From: Prauserella marina
GTDB lineage: Bacteria > Actinomycetota > Actinomycetes > Mycobacteriales > Pseudonocardiaceae
Length of the DNA: 64,000 nucleotides
Assembly (NCBI RefSeq): GCF_002240355.1
Contig: NZ_CP016353.1
Span: 1,662,501 to 1,726,500, forward strand
Direction of reading: 5' to 3'
Each line of letters starts with the position of its first letter. The stretch's first letter is position 1. Made by a program: the position numbers and the translations under genes. The notes below the pieces were generated by a model that was not told the origin of the DNA, made no database searches, and worked only from the letters and a program-made list of their open reading frames with translations. Of the stretch, positions 28,281 through 36,768 are shown piece by piece.

Positions 28281-28711
28281 GGGCGATCGTCCCTGGTGAC
28301 CACCCGCTCGCGGACCTTCAGTTCGCCGTCTTCCCGCACCAGGATGTCCCTGCACACGCACATCAGGTGCAGCCGGGGCTCGCCTCCGCGCGCGGTGGAG
28401 ATGATCTGCGTGTAGCTCGTGGCGACGATCGTGCCGTCACCGCGTGGTGTCACGGTCGTCATGAGCATGCAGTGCCGGTGCACCTCGCCGTTTTCTGCCA
28501 GGTCGGCCGCGGACTTGCGCAGCCCGGCGATGAGGTTTTCCCTTCCGCGAACGGGTTCGGGCAAGGACGGCGGTGCGAACGAGCCGTCCTCGGTGAACGT
28601 GTTCGCCCATCCCTCCGGGTCTCCGGCGTCGAGAAGCTGCATGTGCCGGCCGTAGAAGTTCCGCACTTCCGAGTAGAGCTCGGCCAGGTTCGTCTCGGTT
28701 CCCACTGCCAC
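28277..28711 (-). CDS. SnoaL2/AclR-like NTF2-fold hydroxylase subunit
   Basis: A 144-residue NTF2-like protein. [20 protein letters not shown] and [20 protein letters not shown] fit the SnoaL2/AclR branch, not the cyclase branch represented by the gene at 21.7 kb. SnoaL2 works with SnoaW to add the C-1 hydroxyl; the SDR overlapping its stop is the obvious partner. It begins at a GTG and is divergent from the second N-methyltransferase across a 119-bp gap. Confidence 0.82.
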   Translation of the reverse strand: MAVGTETNLAELYSEVRNFYGRHMQLLDAGDPEGWANTFTEDGSFAPPSLPEPVRGRENLIAGLRKSAADLAENGEVHRHCMLMTTVTPRGDGTIVATSYTQIISTARGGEPRLHLMCVCRDILVREDGELKVRERVVTRDDRP

Positions 28712-28761
28712 GTCGGTCTCCTTCGCGCTCGGGTTGTCGGCCTCAGCTTCTCGCGGTGGCT

Positions 28762-28779
28762 TCGATGTGTCGTCCAGCG
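28762..28779 (+). promoter_or_regulatory. Possible SARP box for the second N-methyltransferase
   Basis: TCGATGT-GTCG-TCCAGCG, 11-bp period, second heptamer 58 bp before the ATG; TCAAGGA follows in the same phase. No TCTAG core, so the case rests on spacing and position. Confidence 0.33.
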
Positions 28780-28830
28780 ATGCTCAAGGAACTCTCGCGA
28801 ACATCGGAATCCCGGAGCCAAGGAGACCTG

Positions 28831-29592
28831 ATGTACGGTGCCGAACTCGCGAACGTTTACGAGACCCTGTATCGCGGCCGTGGCAAGGACTGGGGTGCCG
28901 AGGCGGCGTACCTGGCCAGGCTGATCAGGGACAGGTTGCCTGCCGCGCGATCGTTGCTGGACGTCGCTTGCGGCACCGGCGCGCACCTGGAGAAGCTGGG
29001 GGAGTTGTTCGGCCACACCGAGGGCCTCGATTACTCCGCCGACATGCTCGCGGTCGCCGAGCGCAGGTTGCCCGGAGGTACCTTCCTGCACAGGGGCGAC
29101 ATGCGTGAATTCGACCTCGGCCGCAGGTTCGATGCGGTCAGCTGCATGTTCACCTCGATCTCTTATACCGGCGGGCTGGGGGACATGCGCGCCGCGGTGC
29201 GCCGGATGGCCGAGCACCTGGTCCCCGGCGGGGTACTGGTGATCGAGCCGTGGTGGTTCCCCGAGAAGTTCATCCCGGGCTACGTCGCGGGTGAGGTGGT
29301 CCGAGAGAACGACCGGACGATCGCCAGAGTGTCCCACTCCACCGTGCGGGACAACGTGACCCGGTTGGAGGTCCGGTACCTGGTCGGTACTTCGGCCGGG
29401 ATCACCCAGTTCACCGAGGTGGACCACCTGAGCCTGTTCACAAAGGACGAATACCTCGCGGCATTCACCGACGCGGGCTGCGCGGCCGAGTACATCGAGC
29501 CGGACCCGGAAGGCAAGGACGTGATCATCCCGCGTGGCCGAGGTCTGTTCATCGGCACGCGGAACGGCGTCAGGTCCGATATTCGGCGGTGA
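28831..29592 (+). CDS. Aminosugar N,N-dimethyltransferase, DesVI/TylM1 family (copy 2)
   Basis: A 253-residue paralogue of the enzyme at 14.0 kb. Shared blocks include MYGAELANVYETLYRGRGKDW, LLDVACGTGAHLEKLG, GDMREFDLGRRFDAVSCMF and EPWWFPEKFIPGYV. A region near residue 235 (PDPEGKDVIIPRGRGLF) carries a short insertion relative to copy 1, which may reflect a different sugar substrate. AAGGAG precedes the ATG. Its last 23 bp overlap the 3' end of the convergent glycosyltransferase gene, so no terminator can lie between the two coding regions. Confidence 0.92.
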   Translation: MYGAELANVYETLYRGRGKDWGAEAAYLARLIRDRLPAARSLLDVACGTGAHLEKLGELFGHTEGLDYSADMLAVAERRLPGGTFLHRGDMREFDLGRRFDAVSCMFTSISYTGGLGDMRAAVRRMAEHLVPGGVLVIEPWWFPEKFIPGYVAGEVVRENDRTIARVSHSTVRDNVTRLEVRYLVGTSAGITQFTEVDHLSLFTKDEYLAAFTDAGCAAEYIEPDPEGKDVIIPRGRGLFIGTRNGVRSDIRR

Positions 29593-30853
29593 GTTTCTCC
29601 AGCACGGGAACGAGGTCGTTCGGGCTGGGCACCGCCATCATCTCCCGGCGCAACCGCGTGGCGCTCAGGGCATAGGAGGGCTCATCGAGCAACCGGGCCA
29701 GGTTGGCGCGCAACGACTCCACGGTCACCTCCGGCATACAGATCCCGGCTCCCTGCTCCTCCAGTCGCCGTGCCTTGTCGACGGAGTCCCAGATCGTCGA
29801 CGGCACGATCAGCTGCGGAACACCGTGCGCCATCGCGGTTGACAGGGTGCCCGACCCACCGTGACTGATGATCGCCGAACAGGTTGGCAGCAACGCGTTC
29901 AGCGGCACGAAATCCACCACCCGCACGTTGGCCGGTACCGAAGGCAGCGCGGCGACCTGGCTGGCATCCAGCGTGGCGACGACCTCGACGTCCAGTTCTG
30001 CCACCGATTCGAGCAGATCACCGATCGAGACCTCGTCGCCGCCCTGCACCTCCCGGTGCGAAAGACCAAGCGTCACGCACACGCGCTGACGCTTCGGCGC
30101 CTCCCTCAGCCATTCGGGCACCGTGGCGGGGCCGTTGTAGGGGACGTACCGCATCGGGACGTAAGGCATCTCGGAGGGGAGACGCATCCAGGCCGGGGTC
30201 GGGTCGATGGTCCATTGGCCCACCATCATGTCCTCGGAGAATCCGCCCTGGCAGTCGTAGCGCTCCAGCAGCCTGCTCAGCCACTCCTCCAGTGGGTCGT
30301 CCCGCAACTCCGGCGGTCGCCGCGCCAGCTGGTTCACGAAGATCCCGCGCATCCGCGCGACATGGTCCAGCCCGAACAGCAGCCGGGCGTGCGCGGCACC
30401 GCAGGCCCGCGCGGCCACCGGACCGCCGAAGGTCATCGTGTCCCAGACGACCAGGTCCGGCTTCCAGCCTCTGGCAAACCTGACCAGGTCGTCCGTCATC
30501 GATTCCGGGCACTGGTTCTGGAACACGAACGACGTCATCGCGGTGAACATGCCCAGCAGGTAGTCCCAGGTGAGCACTTCCGGGCGGGTCTCGGTGAGAT
30601 CCATCCCGCCTTCGCCCGAACCTTCGGCCTGCTCGCCGCTCGCGAGGTTCTCCTCGGTCTCCTGCATTCCCTCTTCGAGATTGAGCACCTCGCCGACCGG
30701 TACCGCGGGCAAGCCGGTGTGCGTGATCGCGTCCACCAGGTCCGGCTGGCTGGCGATCCGGACCTCGTGGCCCGCGGTGTGCAGCGCCCACGCCAGCGAG
30801 ACTTGCGAATACATGTGTACCTTCGCCGCGAAGGTGGTGAAAAGGACCTTCAC
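29570..30853 (-). CDS. Glycosyltransferase, GT1 family (tandem array, member 4)
   Basis: A 427-residue GT-B enzyme; last gene of a four-member array transcribed right to left. VLFTTFAAKVHMYSQ, WALHTAGHEVRIASQPDL and SAIISHGGSGTLSTA (about residue 325, nucleotide-sugar site) are present. In most relatives this motif begins HHGG; here it reads SHGG. The GTG start overlaps the preceding stop. It is more like the next two array members than like the first. Donor and acceptor sugars cannot be assigned by eye. Confidence 0.94.
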   Translation of the reverse strand: MKVLFTTFAAKVHMYSQVSLAWALHTAGHEVRIASQPDLVDAITHTGLPAVPVGEVLNLEEGMQETEENLASGEQAEGSGEGGMDLTETRPEVLTWDYLLGMFTAMTSFVFQNQCPESMTDDLVRFARGWKPDLVVWDTMTFGGPVAARACGAAHARLLFGLDHVARMRGIFVNQLARRPPELRDDPLEEWLSRLLERYDCQGGFSEDMMVGQWTIDPTPAWMRLPSEMPYVPMRYVPYNGPATVPEWLREAPKRQRVCVTLGLSHREVQGGDEVSIGDLLESVAELDVEVVATLDASQVAALPSVPANVRVVDFVPLNALLPTCSAIISHGGSGTLSTAMAHGVPQLIVPSTIWDSVDKARRLEEQGAGICMPEVTVESLRANLARLLDEPSYALSATRLRREMMAVPSPNDLVPVLEKLTAEYRT

Positions 30854-32151
30854 CGTGCCCTCCGGTATTCGCCGGTCAGATTCTCCAGTACGGGAACGAT
30901 GTCGTTCGGGCTCGGCGTGCCGAGCATCTCCCGCCGCAACTTCGCCGCATTGTCCTTATAGGACTGTTCGGTCAGTAGCTTGACCAGCTGCGCCCGGAGT
31001 TCACCACCGGAGAGCCGGTCGATGTCGCGCACGTAGTGCCCGGCTCCGTATTCTTCGAGGCGACGGGCCGTGTTGATCGAGTCCCAGACCATGTGCGGGA
31101 CGATCAACTGGGGGACACCGTGCAGCATCGCGGTGGTGAGTGTGCCCGACCCGCCGTGATGGATGACCGCGGCACAGGTTGGCAGCAACGCGTTGAGCGG
31201 TACGAAGTCCACCACCCGCACGTTGTCCGGAATCGATGGCAGAGATTTGAGCTGGGCCGCGTTCAGGGTGGCGATCACCTCGACGTCCAGATCCGAGATC
31301 GCGGCCAGCAGGTCACCGATGGAGGCCCGGTCACCACCGCGCTCGTCCCGGTGTGACAGCCCGAGCGTGACGCAGACCCGCGGTGACTTCGGCGGGTCGT
31401 AGAGCCAGTCCGGCACCACGGCCGGGCCGTTGTACGGCGAGTAGCGCACCGGCACGGTGGCCACGTCCAGCGGGAACCGCATCGACTGCGGGAACTGGTC
31501 GATGCTGAAGTCACCGACCACCATGTCCTCGGCGAACCCGCTGTCGCAGCCATATCGTTCGAGAGTGAAGCCGAGCCATTCGGCCATCGGGTCGTCGCGC
31601 GACTCCGGTGGCATGCTGTCGAGATGCCGGGTGAAGGCAGCGCGAGTGTTGCCGACGATGTCGAGGCCATACAGCAGGCGAGCGTGCGCGGCACCAGAGG
31701 CACGCGCGGCCACCGCGCCGCCGAAGGTCATCGTGTCCCAGACGATCAGATCCGGCCGCCATGACCGGGAGAAGTCGACCAGATCGTCCATCATGGACTC
31801 GGGACACTCGTTCTGGAACACCATCGAGGTCATCGCGGTGAAGACCTTCAGGGTGTGGTCCCAGGTGAGCTTGGCCGGGTCTTCCTCGCTCATGTCCAGG
31901 CCGACCTCCGCCTCGTCCTGGCTCCGGTTCGCGTCGTCACCGACGTTCTCGTTGACCGCCTCAAGCTGTTCTTCCAGGTTCAGCGGGTCGCCGACTCCTA
32001 CTGCGGTGAGCCCGGTGCGCGAGATCAGTTCGGCAAGGTCCGGCTGGCTCGCGAGATACACCTCGTGCCCCGCGGTGTGCAGCGCCCACGCCATCGGCAC
32101 CTGCGCGAACATATGCGTCTTCGCCGCGAACGTGGTGAACAGAACCCGCAT
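30850..32151 (-). CDS. Glycosyltransferase, GT1 family (tandem array, member 3)
   Basis: A 433-residue GT-B enzyme. Motifs are MRVLFTTFAAKTHMFAQVP, AWALHTAGHEVYLASQPDL and AAVIHHGGSGTLTTAM. Residues 75-105 contain a hydrophilic segment (EAVNENVGDDANRSQDEAEV) that varies among the tandem copies and probably lies at the acceptor side. It shares a 1-bp TGATG junction with member 2. The close similarity to members 2 and 4 indicates recent tandem duplication. Confidence 0.94.
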   Translation of the reverse strand: MRVLFTTFAAKTHMFAQVPMAWALHTAGHEVYLASQPDLAELISRTGLTAVGVGDPLNLEEQLEAVNENVGDDANRSQDEAEVGLDMSEEDPAKLTWDHTLKVFTAMTSMVFQNECPESMMDDLVDFSRSWRPDLIVWDTMTFGGAVAARASGAAHARLLYGLDIVGNTRAAFTRHLDSMPPESRDDPMAEWLGFTLERYGCDSGFAEDMVVGDFSIDQFPQSMRFPLDVATVPVRYSPYNGPAVVPDWLYDPPKSPRVCVTLGLSHRDERGGDRASIGDLLAAISDLDVEVIATLNAAQLKSLPSIPDNVRVVDFVPLNALLPTCAAVIHHGGSGTLTTAMLHGVPQLIVPHMVWDSINTARRLEEYGAGHYVRDIDRLSGGELRAQLVKLLTEQSYKDNAAKLRREMLGTPSPNDIVPVLENLTGEYRRAR

Positions 32152-33452
32152 CAGATTCTCTCCTTGTGCTTGGCGGTCAGCTTTTCCAGTAGCGGCACGA
32201 TGTCGTTGGGACTCGGCGTGCCGAGCATCTCGGCACGTACCCGTGCGGCGCCCGCCGTGAACGACGGTTCATCGAGCAGCCGCGCGAGCTGGGCGCGCAG
32301 CTCCCCGCCGGACAGCCGGTCGACGTCCCGCACGTACAACCCGGCCCCGCTGGCTTCCAGCGCCTGTGCCTTGTCCATGCTGTCCCACATCATGTTCGGC
32401 ACGATCAGTTGCGGGACACCGTGCACGAGCGCGGTGCTGAACGTCCCGGACCCGCTGTGATGCACCACCGCCGAACAGGTCGGCAGCAGCGAGTTCAGCG
32501 GGACGAAGCCAATCGCCCGCACGTTGTCCGGCACGGAAGGCAGGGCCGCCAGTTGTCCATCGTCCAGCGTGGCCACCACCTCGACATCGAGATCGGCCAC
32601 CGCTTCGATGAGATCTCCGATCGAGGCTTGATCACCGAGCGCGACTTCGCGGAACGAGGCACCGAGCGTGACGCAGACCCGCTTGCGTTTCGGTGGCTCG
32701 CGCAGCCAGCCCGGCACCACCGCGGGCCCGTTGTACGGCGCGTAGCGGACCGGAACGTATCGCGTGTCGACGGCCAACCGCATCGAAGGCGGCAGCTGGT
32801 CGATCGTCCACTGACCGAGCACCATGTCCTCGGTGAAGCCGTCGGCGCGACCGAGCCGGTCGAGAGTCCAGCCGAACCACTCGGCGAGCGGGTCGTCGGA
32901 CAGCTCCGGTGGCCGCCGCGCAAGCTGATCCAGGAACGTCGACCGCATCCGGCCGACAAGATCCGGCCCGAACAGCATGCGTGCGTGCGCGGCGCCGCAG
33001 ACCTTCGCCACGACCGCCCCCGCGAACGTCAGCGGGTCCCACAGCACCAGGTCCGGCCGCCATTCTCTGGCGAAGGCGGCCAGCTCGTCGATCATGCTGT
33101 CCTGGCTGTGGTTCAGGAACGTGACCGGGGTCATCGCGCTGAATACGTGAAGTAGGTAGTCCCAGGTCAGCTTCTCCGGTCTCGTCTCACTCATGTCCAG
33201 ACCGACCTGTGCCCCAGTCAACCGTCCACTTGCGACTTCGCCGAGAATTCCGTCCAGCTTTCGCATCCCGCCTTCAAGGTTGAATACCTCGCCGACCGGC
33301 ACCGCGGTCAGTCCGGTCCCGGTGATGTCGTCGGTCAGATCCGGCTGGCTGGCGACGACGACGTCGTGTCCCGCCGTGTGGAGTGCCCACGCCATCGGCA
33401 CCTGGGTGTACAGGTGCGCCTTTGCCGCGAACGTGGTGAACAGGACCCGCAT
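32151..33452 (-). CDS. Glycosyltransferase, GT1 family (tandem array, member 2)
   Basis: A 433-residue GT-B enzyme with MRVLFTTFAAKAHLYTQVP, AWALHTAGHDVVVASQPDL and SAVVHHSGSGTFSTAL. The second glycine of the usual HHGG is Ser here. It adjoins members 1 and 3 by 1-bp TGATG overlaps, so the array is one translation-coupled unit. The role is probably one of the sugar-chain extension steps. Confidence 0.94.
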   Translation of the reverse strand: MRVLFTTFAAKAHLYTQVPMAWALHTAGHDVVVASQPDLTDDITGTGLTAVPVGEVFNLEGGMRKLDGILGEVASGRLTGAQVGLDMSETRPEKLTWDYLLHVFSAMTPVTFLNHSQDSMIDELAAFAREWRPDLVLWDPLTFAGAVVAKVCGAAHARMLFGPDLVGRMRSTFLDQLARRPPELSDDPLAEWFGWTLDRLGRADGFTEDMVLGQWTIDQLPPSMRLAVDTRYVPVRYAPYNGPAVVPGWLREPPKRKRVCVTLGASFREVALGDQASIGDLIEAVADLDVEVVATLDDGQLAALPSVPDNVRAIGFVPLNSLLPTCSAVVHHSGSGTFSTALVHGVPQLIVPNMMWDSMDKAQALEASGAGLYVRDVDRLSGGELRAQLARLLDEPSFTAGAARVRAEMLGTPSPNDIVPLLEKLTAKHKERI

Positions 33453-34741
33453 CAGATCCTCCCGCGATGCTCGGCGGTCAGCTTCTCGATCAGCGGAACG
33501 ACATCATTGGGCGCGGGCTCGGCAAGCATCTCCTCTCGCAGCCGCGCCGCGGCACTGGCGAACGAGGGCTCGCTCACCACACGGGACACCTTGTCCCGCA
33601 ACGTGGCGCCGGTGAGCTCCTCGATCGGCATGGCGAGGCCCGCGCCGGACTCCTCGATCCCGGCGCCCATCACCGCCGTGTCCATGCCGAAGGCGAGGAT
33701 GATCTGCGGCACGCCGTGCAGTTCCGCGTTGGCCTTGGTGCCGATGCCGCCGTGATGCACCACGGCGGCACAGGTCGGCATGAGGTCGTCCAGCGGAACG
33801 AACTCCACCAGCCGCGCGTTGGCAGGGACTTCGGTTACCTGCTCGATCTGCTTGCCGGTCAACGTCGCGACCACTTCGATGTTCAAGCCGGACAGCGCAA
33901 GCAGCAGGTCGGTGATCACCTCGCCATTGAGCCACTCGGCGACCCACTCGGAGACACCGAAGGTCAAGCAGACTCTCGGACGCTTGGCAGGCAGACGCAA
34001 CCAGTCCGGTACCACGGCCGGTCCGTTGTGCGGCACGTACCGCACGCCGACCGTGTGCTGGCCCAGATCGAGCCTGGTGCTGGGGGCGGCCGAGTCGATC
34101 GTCCACTGGCCGGTCACCACATCCTCGGTGAACTCGCCCTCGGCGCCGACCCGTTCGAGGGTCCACCCCAGCCATTCGGCGGCCGGGTCCTCCTGGTGCT
34201 CGGGGTGCTGGAGTTCCTTCTGCCGCAAGAACTCCTTGCGGGCCCGCATGACGACGTCGGGCCCAGTGACGAACCTGGCGTGTGCCGCGCCGACGGCCGT
34301 CGCGGTGATCGCGCCCGCGATCGTGTAGGTCTCCCAGATGACCAGGTCGGGCCGCCAGTCGCGGGCGAAGGCGACCAGCTTGTCGATCATCAGGTCGTTG
34401 TTCATCACCGAGTCGTGCGATGGCACACCGATGTTCTGCAGGCCGAGCAGGTCCTCCCAGGTCCACCGGCCATGGCCCCCTCCGACAAAATCGAACTCAC
34501 GCAGGTAAACGAATCCGTCTTCGTGAAACTGCTTGAGAAGTGCCAGGTCCGCAGGGTCCTTTATGGACCATTCGGGCTCATCGACGGGGACCGCGGTCAA
34601 GCCGGTCTGTGTGATGTCGTCAGTCAGCGCCGGTTCGCTGGCCACCCGGACCTCGTGCCCGGCGCCGCGTAACGCCCACGCCAATGGGACCAGCGGATAA
34701 AAATGAGTGCGGTGGGCCAGCGTGGTGAACAGAACCCTCAT
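33452..34741 (-). CDS. Glycosyltransferase, GT1 family (tandem array, member 1)
   Basis: A 429-residue GT-B enzyme with MRVLFTTLAHRTHFYPLVP and AAVVHHGGIGTKANAEL. It is the most divergent member of the array: its residues 55-105 (around DEPEWSIKDPADLALLKQFH) differ fully from those of members 2-4. It directly follows the second P450-like activator (overlap ATGA at 34738-34741), so it is the candidate activator-dependent enzyme, by analogy with DnrQ/DnrS, whereas the downstream three may act as chain extenders. Confidence 0.94.
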   Translation of the reverse strand: MRVLFTTLAHRTHFYPLVPLAWALRGAGHEVRVASEPALTDDITQTGLTAVPVDEPEWSIKDPADLALLKQFHEDGFVYLREFDFVGGGHGRWTWEDLLGLQNIGVPSHDSVMNNDLMIDKLVAFARDWRPDLVIWETYTIAGAITATAVGAAHARFVTGPDVVMRARKEFLRQKELQHPEHQEDPAAEWLGWTLERVGAEGEFTEDVVTGQWTIDSAAPSTRLDLGQHTVGVRYVPHNGPAVVPDWLRLPAKRPRVCLTFGVSEWVAEWLNGEVITDLLLALSGLNIEVVATLTGKQIEQVTEVPANARLVEFVPLDDLMPTCAAVVHHGGIGTKANAELHGVPQIILAFGMDTAVMGAGIEESGAGLAMPIEELTGATLRDKVSRVVSEPSFASAAARLREEMLAEPAPNDVVPLIEKLTAEHRGRI

Positions 34742-35874
34742 CGCGCCTCTTCTCGGGGATCGGTGCCGGCCGGGAGCCGTAGTAGTTGTCTGGTGACAGG
34801 GGCTCTGCGCCTGCGCAGGGCGAAGCCTGTCCTGTGCAGGGCCGGGAATCTCTTGGCCAGCATGGGAAGTACGGTCTCCGCGACGGCGCGAGCGAACGGG
34901 AGCACCTTGTCGTATGGCGCGCCAGGCAGCAGCGGACCAGCTTCCCGGTCCGGCTCGAATCGCGCGGGATCCACGTGCAGCGCGGGATCCCGGTTCGCTC
35001 CACCGACTCCGACGATGACCTGGTCACCGGCCGCCACCTTGGCCCCGGCGAACGTGAGGCCGGTCCGCGCGATCAAGGCATGCAATTGGATCGGCGAATC
35101 GTGACGCAGGGCCTCGTCGACGACCCGTGGCGCGCGGGCGGGGTCCTCGGCGAGTTTCGTCCAGTGGTCCTGTCCGCCGAGCAGCACGTGCAACGCGTTG
35201 CCGAGCAGGGTCGTGGCCACGCAGGATCCCGCGACGGCGAGCAGGACCGCGCCGGGATCTGCCAGGCGCTCGCGCAGTTCCCCGATGGCATGGAACATGC
35301 GGCGGGTCGCCGTGAGTCGTTGCGGGCACAGCGAAGCATCTGTCGCGATGCTGGTGTCCGCGACTCGTTCGGCAAGCCAGGACGACGGCAGCTGGAACGT
35401 TTCGGCCAGTACGTCGGCGGGGATCCTGGCGGCGAAGGCGGCTATCAGATCCACCTCACCGGTCAGGCCGTCGACGGCTCGCTCGAACGCCGCGGCGGCG
35501 AGCTCGCCCAGCCGGTCGATTGACGAGGGCGCCGCGTGCACGACGTCCTCGTCGAACGGAATCACGCGCAGCGGGGAACGCGGAACGCCCGCATGCACCG
35601 GCCCGAACTCCGGGTGGGCCAGTAGTTCGGTTGCTTGCTCATGATGTCCGGTGACCCATCGGCCGACCGAACTGGGCACGAGCGGCCCGGTGTGCCGTAG
35701 CCGCTCGTACAACGGGTAAGGATCGTCCTCGAAGCCACGGAGCACCCTGGCGTACGGGTCGTCGTTGATCGCGCACAGCCACTGGTTCCCTTGGATGAGT
35801 TGGAGACGCAGGCCCAACTCGGCGGGTTTCAGGGCGCTGGGGTCCGATTCACGTTGCTCGACCACGGCTTTCAC
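34738..35874 (-). CDS. Haem-less P450-like glycosyltransferase activator (DnrQ/AknT type, second copy)
   Basis: A 378-residue P450-fold protein. EALRHDSPIQLHALIA and GGANRDPALHVDPARFEPDR mark the fold. The haem-binding loop is replaced by GAPYDKVLPFARAVAETVLP without a cysteine, so it cannot bind haem as a thiolate. It is about 50 residues shorter than the copy at 16.1 kb. It is translation-coupled to the downstream glycosyltransferase and heads the four-transferase operon. A TCTAG heptamer sits 41 bp upstream of its ATG, within the 3' end of the SARP gene. Confidence 0.9.
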   Translation of the reverse strand: MKAVVEQRESDPSALKPAELGLRLQLIQGNQWLCAINDDPYARVLRGFEDDPYPLYERLRHTGPLVPSSVGRWVTGHHEQATELLAHPEFGPVHAGVPRSPLRVIPFDEDVVHAAPSSIDRLGELAAAAFERAVDGLTGEVDLIAAFAARIPADVLAETFQLPSSWLAERVADTSIATDASLCPQRLTATRRMFHAIGELRERLADPGAVLLAVAGSCVATTLLGNALHVLLGGQDHWTKLAEDPARAPRVVDEALRHDSPIQLHALIARTGLTFAGAKVAAGDQVIVGVGGANRDPALHVDPARFEPDREAGPLLPGAPYDKVLPFARAVAETVLPMLAKRFPALHRTGFALRRRRAPVTRQLLRLPAGTDPREEAR

Positions 35875-35908
35875 GCTAACGACGGGAGACCGGAGGTCCT
35901 TAGGAAAC

Positions 35909-35926
35909 CGCTAGATTCGCGATCAG
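35909..35926 (-). promoter_or_regulatory. Candidate SARP box for the glycosyltransferase array
   Basis: On the minus strand CTGATCG-CGAA-TCTAGCG, 11-bp period, with CCTAAGG next in phase. The TCTAG heptamer starts 41 bp before the activator gene's ATG and lies just after the SARP stop codon. Confidence 0.45.
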
Positions 35927-36768
35927 TACGGACGTGCGTACCCCGATGCCGACGTGCGGATGATGTCTCCGAGTGGACGACCTACCTGCAGGTACACATC
36001 GACGTTGTCATCGGCGTTCAAGATCGCCTGATGCAGCCGCTGGACGGCCGGCCCCGGTTCGAGCCCTAGTTCATCGACCAAATCGGTGCGCAGCCGACGA
36101 AAGACCTCGAGCGCCTGCGCGCGGCGACCGCTCGAATAGAGGGCCCGCATGTACTGCGCGTGCATGCCTTCGTGCAACGGGTTCTCGACGGTGAGCGCGG
36201 CCAGTTCGGTAAGCACCTCGCGGTACATACCGAGCCGAAGCTCGGCGTCGACCAGATACTCCAGCACCACCAGCCGGGACTCCTCGAACTGCCTGCGCTT
36301 GGACTCGAGCACTCGCCCGACCGGAACGTCCACGAGCGCGGGACCACGCCACACCCGCAGCGCGTCTGTCATCCTGCGCACCCCGACCTTGTCCTGCCCG
36401 TCGGAAAGGGCTTCTCTGCCCGTACCGACGAGTGCGTGGTACCGGTGCACGTCGAGCGCGCGGGCGGCTGTCTGCAGAAGGTAACCACCCGCCTTGGTCA
36501 CCAAGATCTCCTTGGACACCTCGGCAGGCGTCAGCCCGGTGATCGACCCGAAAAGCCTGCGCACATTGAGGATGTAGGTCTGCAACGTCGTCAATCCGCT
36601 GACCGGCGGTGCGTCGTCCCACAGTTCCCTCATCAGCGATGACACTGGGACGACCTGACCCGCGTCGACGAGCAGCATGGCGAGAACACTGCGCAGTTTC
36701 GGTGCGCTCGGCGCGCAGTTGACACCATTGACAGTGACAGATAATGGACCTAATACACCCATTTCCAT
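35923..36768 (-). CDS. SARP-family pathway-specific activator (DnrI/AknI type)
   Basis: About 281 residues from the ATG at 36768, preceded by GGGGGA. It has an OmpR-like winged helix (residues 1-95, SAPKLRSVLAMLLVDAGQVVP and LTTLQTYILNVRRLFG) followed by a BTAD domain (about 100-250, with EVLTELAALTVENPLHEGMH). DnrI is 272 residues. Codons 6 and 9 are TTA, a strong sign of control by the UAA-reading leucyl-tRNA. A GTAC-N3-GTAC palindrome lies 233 bp upstream, so the TetR protein may also feed into its expression. SARPs bind heptamer pairs spaced 11 bp, which recur throughout this cluster. Confidence 0.94.
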   Translation of the reverse strand: MEMGVLGPLSVTVNGVNCAPSAPKLRSVLAMLLVDAGQVVPVSSLMRELWDDAPPVSGLTTLQTYILNVRRLFGSITGLTPAEVSKEILVTKAGGYLLQTAARALDVHRYHALVGTGREALSDGQDKVGVRRMTDALRVWRGPALVDVPVGRVLESKRRQFEESRLVVLEYLVDAELRLGMYREVLTELAALTVENPLHEGMHAQYMRALYSSGRRAQALEVFRRLRTDLVDELGLEPGPAVQRLHQAILNADDNVDVYLQVGRPLGDIIRTSASGYARPY

